The translations under genes were made by a program, and so were the position numbers. Shown here piece after piece: positions 57,373-64,000 of a stretch of DNA of 64,000 nucleotides. Position 1 is the first letter of the stretch. Each line of letters begins with the position of its first letter. The DNA lies in assembly GCA_949357655.1 (NCBI GenBank), contig CASHTG010000016.1, positions 2,480,001-2,544,000 on the forward strand, in the 5' to 3' direction. Origin of the DNA: Parascedosporium putredinis. Lineage: Eukaryota; Ascomycota; Sordariomycetes; Microascales; Microascaceae. The notes under the pieces are model-generated. The model ran no database searches. It was given only the letters and a program-made list of their open reading frames with translations, and was not told the DNA's origin.

Positions 57373-59884
57373 ATGCGTTCCGTAGACTACATTTCGGCTG
57401 TAGCCACTGTCGTGGCGGTGGTATCCGCCTCTTTCGATAGCAACCTCAACTATCGTAGCCCATCGCCCAGACATTCCGGTCTCGGAATAGACATCCCCCT
57501 CGTCTACCGCCGGTCATGGAAGCGCTCAAGCACTCCGTACAGCCCCTCGGAGCTCAAATTCACGCATGGGGTGGCCTCGGGGACCCTTGGGATAGAAGCG
57601 TCATCTTGTGGACCCGCATCGCGCCCACCGCTGAGTCGGACGCGGGAGAGGCCAGCGTCCAGGGCACGGTGCCCCTCTATAGCCATGACACGGAGACCTA
57701 CATCAAGGCGGACCCGAATCCGATCTGCGTGGAGTGGAAAGTGTACGCGGACAAGGGAGGAAAGCAATCTGATCGGGTTGTGTCGAGAGGCAAGGCCTAT
57801 ACCACTTCGGATATTGACTACACGGTAAAGGTTTGTACCAAAAGCATCTGAGCATGGTGACGCTTGGACGCATGAAAGCTTACTTCAAAAACTATCAATA
57901 GGTGGAGGCCGAGGGTTTGAAGCCGTTTACCAGCTACTTTTACCAGTTTTCGGTATGCGACTCTGAGAACAAGAGCCCCGTTGGCCGAATGAAGACAGCA
58001 CCGAGGGACAATGATAAGGTCGACAAGATCGATTTCGCCGTATTTTCTTGCGGAAATTATCGTAAGTTGATACCGCGTTTGTCGTATGGAGTCCCGATTG
58101 ACCTAATGTTCAAATTGTAGCCTCCGGGTACTTCAATGCCTACGGGAACGCGGCTCGCAAAGACAATCACGACTTTGTCATCCACCTCGGCGATTACATC
58201 TACGAGAACAAAGCCGGAGGAGAGCGCGCCCACGAGCCCGCGAACTTGCTCTTTAGTCTACATGATTACCGCACTCGTCATGGCCAGGTAGGTTTTGCCA
58301 TCAAGGTGGTTTGACACGCGGCAAGTTGACTGATAGGACTTCGTGTATCCGTAGTACCGTGCGGACCCTGACCTGCAACTCTTGGCTCAAAACTATGCAT
58401 GGATCCCTACTTGGGACGATCACGGTACGTCGCAAGCGGTCACCTGCCCCTTTTTCAATACTGTGTTGGTGTAGGATGACTGAAGTACTAGCTAACGCTT
58501 GCCATAGAGATTGCCAATAACGGGTATAGGGATGGGTTCAGTGCTTTGAATAATACGGAAGAATCATTCCTCAACGACGGGCCGCGCATCACCGTGGACA
58601 CTCGAAAGTTCACGCGGTGCGCGCGTACTTTGAATGGATGCCAATTCGGTATGGCGAACAGGTTCCCGCACGCGTTACGAACTGTACCCGTTACTAATGG
58701 GCGGCAACCTTAGGCAAACGGACTTGGATGATAACCTCCGCATCTGGCGCTCGTTCAAGATGGGCAAGCTTCTCGATCTCGTCATTCTTGACACACGCAA
58801 CTACGATAGAAGCATTACATCTTTGGGTAAGTAATAGTCATAAGACGAAGAGGCAAGAAGAAGGTGGAGTTCTAACACGTTGCAGGTTGGAATGATAACT
58901 ACATCGACATTATTCACGATGATCCGAGCCGTACTCTTATGGGCGGCCGCCAAGAGAACTGGTTTTACCGGTCCCTAAGCGAATCGCAGGAGCGAGGTGC
59001 AGCGTGGAGGATCGTCGGTAATCAAATTATCTTTTCTCGTCTCTTTGAGAATGACAGCGGAGGCATGAGTGGCGATAACTGGAATGTAAGTGGGAAGCAT
59101 CAACATGCCTAAGCCTTTACATCCGTGCTATTTCATGTTCATCTAACCATCCCTCGTAGGGCTACATTGCCAACCGAAACCGGACTCTGAAGCATCTGTA
59201 CGATCACAACATTGGCAACAATATTTTCCTCGCTGGCGACAGTCACCAAAACTGGGTAAGTCTTTTGTCGGTGCATGGGTTTGACAGGGAGTCGAGATTG
59301 GTATGCGAGCTGACACATGGGACGACGGTTAGGTTTCTGATTTGGCTTGGCTTGGTACCAAGGACTACGATATGCAGACCGGAGAGGGCGCCATCGGCGT
59401 AGAATTCGCCGGGACCGCCGTCTCTTCCAGTGGCCAAAAAGGCCCCATCGAGCCCAACGCCGGGAATTACTCCCGGGGCATGATTGGCCGCAACGAGGAA
59501 ATGATGTGGCAGGAAGGGTACTATCGTGGCTACTTTCGCCTCAGCATCACTCCGAAGGAGGTCCAGGCCCAGTTCTACGGCAAGTATTTACTGTCCTGCG
59601 CTTCGCCCGCTTTACCTAAAAGGCATCGGATTTGGAAAGGACAAGCTCGCTAATACTTTTGATGGGGAGTAGGATCGCCGTCGGTCGCCACGCGAAACTC
59701 TTGGGATATCCCCCTGGCCAATTTCACGGTGGCCAATGGGGCAAACCACCTTGCGCGGCCGATTGCCGGGGGCCAGGTTGAGAGCGGCGCCGTGAAATTT
59801 GGCGAGGTCAAGCACACCAACCTCACATTGGATACCGAGACGAAGCAGTGGAAGGTGGTAGGGTATGAGAAGATGTACCTTTAG
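57373..59884 (+). CDS. PhoD-like alkaline phosphatase / phosphodiesterase, secreted
   Basis: Metallophosphatase of the PhoD family, usually Fe/Ca-dependent and extracellular, releasing phosphate from esters. Ten exons, with introns at 57831-57901, 58062-58120, 58288-58354, 58425-58507, 58649-58713, 58827-58885, 59086-59159, 59256-59332 and 59580-59672. The last intron begins GC (GCAAGT). An N-terminal hydrophobic leader (VDYISAVATVVAVVSASF) suggests secretion. Family blocks: LKFTHGVASGDPWDRSVILWT (joined across a G run at 57579-57582), IDFAVFSCGNYPSGYFNAY, FVIHLGDYIYE, WIPTWDDHEIANNGYRDGF, FEWMPIRQTDLDDNLRIWR, LDLVILDTRNYDRS, WRIVGNQIIFSRL and NIFLAGDSHQNW; these carry the metal ligands. A second frame change is at the A run 58605-58607 (DTRK then VHAVRAYFEW). 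About 621 residues after repair. Confidence 0.88.
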
Positions 59885-60769
59885 GGGCGAAACGGACCGA
59901 GACAGTACAACCGGGCATATCAACAGAGGAAGTATTTTAAGATCACGAACAATGATTCACCGACTAGTAAGTGCTTGCAGGGCATGCCAGTCCGTGAGCG
60001 AGTTCGAGGGTCGCGATGCAAACGCCGAGTCCGGTTCGGCAGTTGGCATCCGAGGCATCGCAAAAGGTGTGGCGGGACCTGCGCTAGGATGCCAAAGTTG
60101 GCCGACTCGTAAAATAGGTATGCATAATATTAGCGTGTGAAATAGACAGGCTATGCGTTATTCAAGGACCAAGCTGCATGAAGCTATAACAGAGTTTGAG
60201 TCGTGCTGCATCCTAGTGTGTGCCTCGTAGACATTATTCAACGTTGTTTACGTAGGACAAGTCGATGTGGCAGCATGGACACCAGATTTCGACGATGGAT
60301 TTGGCCAAGTTCTAAAGTTGGTGAGCCAATCATGGAGCTTGTCTGGCAGGGAAAACCAACGGCTCCGGGCGGGAACTCCACACCATCATATTCATGCCGA
60401 ATTGGTGACGTAACTCGCCGTCATTCAGTGGCCGCCGTAAGCTGTCGCCCGAATTCTTATTGGCTGAGCAATGGAAGCATCATATTGTCCAGCGTCATCA
60501 GCGAGTCGATCCCAAGCTACCAACAGGCAATACGTTTCTTTTGTGCAGTTCTTTTTTCTGGTCGGGCAGAACTAACCAAGCCTAATAGAATAAGTGTTAT
60601 GTCAATGACGAATGTTCATCCTGAGCTTTTGGGACCCTTTTATGACCCCCGGACCTACTTCTTAACAGCCTTCTTTCTCCACCCACAGTCCAGTCCGCAA
60701 ACGTGACCCTGAACGTTTGATGCTTGTAAACGACCCAGGTCGAATGAAAGAATAACAAAACTCTTCGAC
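59885..60769. other. Intergenic, no gene seen
   Basis: About 885 bases between the PhoD stop and the tricalbin-like start. Short open frames only; probably 3' flank plus promoter. Confidence 0.55.
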
Positions 60770-63700
60770 ATGTTGCAGCAAGAAGAGATGGAAGACCGGG
60801 CGGCCCGGAGGGCCTACGGTGGACCATACACAGCAAAACACCCCGTGCCCACCGTCCAGGGCTACAGGGAGCACCGCGCCGAGCTCCAGGAGCGCGACCG
60901 GCAGCAGAGCTACGAGCAATACGCGCAAGGCGAGAATCCGGAGGATGATCAGCATGACGATGAGCAGCCGTCGAGGCCTCGCCGAGCCTACGAGTCGGTC
61001 AAGGCCATCGCCAAGAACGAGGACCGATCCAGCGAGGGCCACGATAAGGAGCCGTACCCCACCACGAACCGGAACTGGGCAGACCGACCGAAACAATCCG
61101 CCGAGGCGCGGGAGAATGGAGCCGCCTCCAACGGGCCTGTTACGTCCGCCAACGGGACCGCGAACGGTGCTGCCAACGGGTCAGCCAACGGATCGGCCAA
61201 CGGACACGCTTCTCACGATCCAAACGAACAAACTCGCCCAGGCACAGGCACGAGTACAGAAGACCACTCCAGCAAGAAGAACAAAACCCAATCCGCCACC
61301 GAGCAAGCCGCCAGCGCCATCAACCCCATGGACAAGCGCAAAGCCATGAAGAAAACAAAACGCCACGGCGGCGGGCGCGACGTCACCGACCCCGTCACCC
61401 ACCTGCCCGTCACCATCCACGACATGACGGACCAGGACCTCGCGTCCACGCGCGAAAACATGCCCGCCGCCGGGTCGACGGAGCGCAACACCATGGACGG
61501 CGAGGCCAAGTCCCCGAGCAACTGCGTCGCGATTTCGACGAGCTGCGCCGCACGCACCGCGGCATGCGCAAGATGTTCCCCGCCGGATAAGAATGCGCTG
61601 AAAAACGAGTTGCGGGGCGTGTACGAAAAAGCTATTCTCCTCGGGCTCGGCGTGGTGGCCGGGTTATCCCTCATCGCGGTTTGGACTGGCTACATGATGC
61701 GGTCGACTGTTCCGGCACCCTCGATCGTGCCCCCGCCCGGGCCAGTGGGGAGCAGTTTTCGCCTCCCCTCCCTCCCATTCTCGGGGAATGGTGGGCAGCG
61801 TTTTCGGCTGGCTGTTCATCACGACCGTGCTCGCCGGCATCGCGGCCACCGTGTACCTCTGCGTCACACAGGTCTCGGGGTGGCTCGGCCAGCGAGTCGA
61901 GTCCATCTTCGAAGACCAGGTATGGGCGGCGTCCCGCGACGAAGAGGAACGCATCAACGAGTCCGAAGTGGAGCTCCCCGAGTCCGTGGGCTGGCTCAAC
62001 AGCCTACTCGCCGCCGTCTGGCCCCTCATCAACCCGGACCTCTTCACCTCGTTAGCCGACACCCTCGAAGACGTGATGCAGGCGTCCTTGCCCAAAGTCA
62101 TCCGCATGGTCAGCGTCGACGACCTCGGCCAGGGCAGCGAGTCCATCCGCATCCTCGGGCTAAAATGGCTCCCCACCGGCGCGGCCGGCCAATCCGTCGA
62201 CGCCGACGGCCAGCTCACCAAGGGCAACGACGACCACGCGAACCCCGGCGAGAGCCAGATCGAAAAGGCCCGCAGCCACGACGGCGGCGAGGTCGCCGAT
62301 GTCGCCGACCAGGATTCCTCGCGCAGGGCATGGAGGCGGAGGAGGGCGATTTCGTCAACCTCGAGCTCGCATTCGCCTACCGCGCCCGGTCCTCGGGCAA
62401 GTCCATCAAGAGCAAGGCCGGCAACGCCCACTTGTACCTCAAGTTCTACCTTCCCGGCGGCATCGCCCTGCCCGTGTGGGTGGAGCTCCGCGGCATCATC
62501 GGCATCATGCGCCTACGCCTCCAACTCACCCCGGACCCGCCCTTCTTCAGCCTGTGCACCCTGACCTTCCTCGGCCAGCCCCGCGCCGACCTCTCCTGCA
62601 TCCCCATCTCGAAGCACAGCCTCAACATCATGGACGTGCCCCTCATCTCCAATTTCGTGCAGTCCTCCATCGACGCCGCCCTCGCCGAATACGTCGCGCC
62701 CAAGTCGCTAGCCCTCGACCTCAAGCAGATGCTCATGGGCGACGACTTCAAAAAGGACACCCTCGCCCTCGGCGTCGTCCTCATCTATATCAAGCGCGCC
62801 CGCGGCTTCAAGGAAGGTGACGGCGGCATCGGCCCCATCGACGGGTCCAGCGACACCTACGTGACCGTGAGCTGGGGCAAGTTCGGCAAGCCCGCCGCGT
62901 CGACGCGCATCATCGTCAACGGCCAGAAGCCCAACTGGAACGAGTGGGCCTCCATCATCGTCACCCCCGAGGAGCTCAACGCCGAGGAGACGCTGCGCCT
63001 GCAAATCTGGGACTCGGACAAGTTCACCGCCGACGACGACCTCGGCCGCGTCGAGCTCAGCCTCAAGGACATCATGCGCGCCAAGAACACCAAGAACAAA
63101 ATGTGCGACAGAGAGGATAGACTCCGCGGCGACGACCCGGACGAGGAGATGCCCGGGACGCTCTCCTGGTCCGTGGGCTACTTTGGCAAGACGAGGATCC
63201 AGCGCGACCAGCTCGACCGGCAGACGGCGCACCCGGCCATCCGCAGCACCCAGCAGCTGGACGAATGGGCTGAGGAGAGCGCCACCAAGAAACTCCGCGA
63301 GAGCTCCTCCGCTCACGAGGCCCACTCCGACGAGCGCCGGCAGCAGACGATCCAGGACTACAAGGAGCGCGAGGACGAGATGATCATCTCAGCCCCGCCC
63401 CGCAGGGCTACCCCAGCGGCCTGCTGAGCATCCAGATCCACAACATTGCCGGTCTCAACATCCAAAAGCTCAACAAGCGCGAAAAGGACGACAAGGACGG
63501 CGAGGACGACACCGAGGACGACGACAGGCTGCCCGACAGCTACTGCACCGTCATCATGAACCACGCCCAAATCTACCGCACCCGCACCAAGCCCAAGAGC
63601 GCGCAACCCTTTTTCAACGCGGGCACCGAGCGCTTCGTGCGCGACTGGCGCACCACCGAAATCATCGTCAGCGTCCGCGACCGCCGCGAGCACGAAAACG

Positions 63701-64000
63701 ACCCCCTGCTCGGCGTCGTCTACCTGCCGCTGAAGCGCGTCTTCGAGAAGCGCAGCCAGTTCATGGACAGCTTCCCCATCGCCGGCGGCATCGGCTACGG
63801 CAGGGCCAGGATCAGCATGGTGTGGCGCAGCGTGGACTGCCAGCTTCCGCCGGCGCTGCTCGGCTGGGATTACGGCACCCTCGAGGTCAAGGCGCCGATC
63901 CGCCTACAGGGGTCGTCCGGCGGCGACGACAAGATCCTGGGCACCAAGATCCACCTCCACACCAACATCGCGCGGGCCAAGATGAAGTCCCCTTCCTCCG
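60770..64000 (+). CDS. Tricalbin-like SMP/C2-domain membrane tether, 3' end outside the window
   Basis: Tricalbins / extended synaptotagmins bridge ER and plasma membrane and move lipid through their SMP domain, with C2 domains binding membranes, often with calcium. Order seen: a charged disordered N-terminus with Ala/Asn-Gly repeats (TANGAANGSANGSANG), DPVTHLPVTIHDMTDQDL, a membrane hairpin (AILLGLGVVAGLSLIAVW and VFGWLFITTVLAGIAATVYL), and the SMP region (INPDLFTSLADTLEDVMQ onward to IPISKHSLNIMDVPLISNF). The first C2 is DTYVTVSWGKFGKPAAST...NWNEW; a second C2 starts at GLLSIQIHNIAGLNI with SYCTVIMNHAQIYRT. Frame changes are near 61516 (C), 61583 (C), 61787, 62321 (T) and 63403 (C); all leave well-formed protein on either side. 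More than 1070 residues lie in the window and the gene continues past 64000. Confidence 0.85.

Noticed and set aside
58649..58713. Apparent frame break and stop in the PhoD gene after MPIR
   Set aside because: It is explained by a normal GT-AG intron with a CTAAT branch site, which joins MPIR to QTDLDDNL without any repair.

Overview
The window looks like a piece of a filamentous ascomycete chromosome (Pezizomycotina, most likely Sordariomycetes). The evidence is short GT-AG introns of about 50-280 bases with CTAAC-like branch sites, C-ending codon bias, polypyrimidine-rich 5' flanks, a HET-domain gene, a pogo/Fot1-type transposase relic and an AT-rich, TpA-rich repeat-like island. No rRNA, complete tRNA or CRISPR was seen.

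Layout: 1-4956 no gene recognised; 4957-7202 (-) Xaa-Pro aminopeptidase; 7203-10327 flank with a TG microsatellite; 10328-12242 (+) BCS1-like AAA ATPase; 12664-14543 (+) cytochrome P450; 15567-16697 (+) BTB/POZ protein; 17402-18213 (+) YdeI/OmpD-associated-family protein; 18214-21734 AT-rich gene-poor island; 21735-23144 (+) NYN-domain protein with zinc fingers; 24586-25923 (+) PRISE-type reductase; 26830-27804 (+) 2OG-Fe(II) oxygenase; 28282-30839 (+) HET-domain protein; 30840-36036 gene desert; 36037-37523 (+) secreted DUF1996 protein; 39089-41013 (-) alkylsulfatase-like metallo-beta-lactamase; 42586-44385 (+) MFS transporter; 44849-46666 (-) and 47514-48414 (+) a divergent pair of unknown proteins; 49235-51112 (-) secreted saponin-hydrolase-like protein; 52076-52446 (+) transposase relic; 55172-55964 (+) secreted AA8-like cytochrome; 57373-59884 (+) PhoD-like phosphatase; 60770 to the right edge (+) tricalbin-like SMP/C2 protein, incomplete.

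The strongest overall signal is technical or evolutionary rather than a new pathway. Almost every recognisable gene is broken by single-base frame changes, about 40 in total. In nearly every case where the repair is clear, it means adding one base to a short homopolymer, most often C or G. The flanking protein is otherwise well conserved, so this looks like homopolymer contraction in the assembly rather than true pseudogenes. Gene spans below therefore join several reading frames.

Functionally the region mixes housekeeping genes (aminopeptidase, BCS1-like ATPase, tricalbin) with accessory and secreted ones (P450, PRISE reductase, 2OG oxygenase, HET, alkylsulfatase, saponin hydrolase, AA8-like cytochrome, PhoD). 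The most interesting proteins are the NYN protein with CCCH and CCHC fingers and the six-exon alpha-helical protein with a hydrophobic segment. All product calls are by recognition of motifs in the translation; no database search was run.
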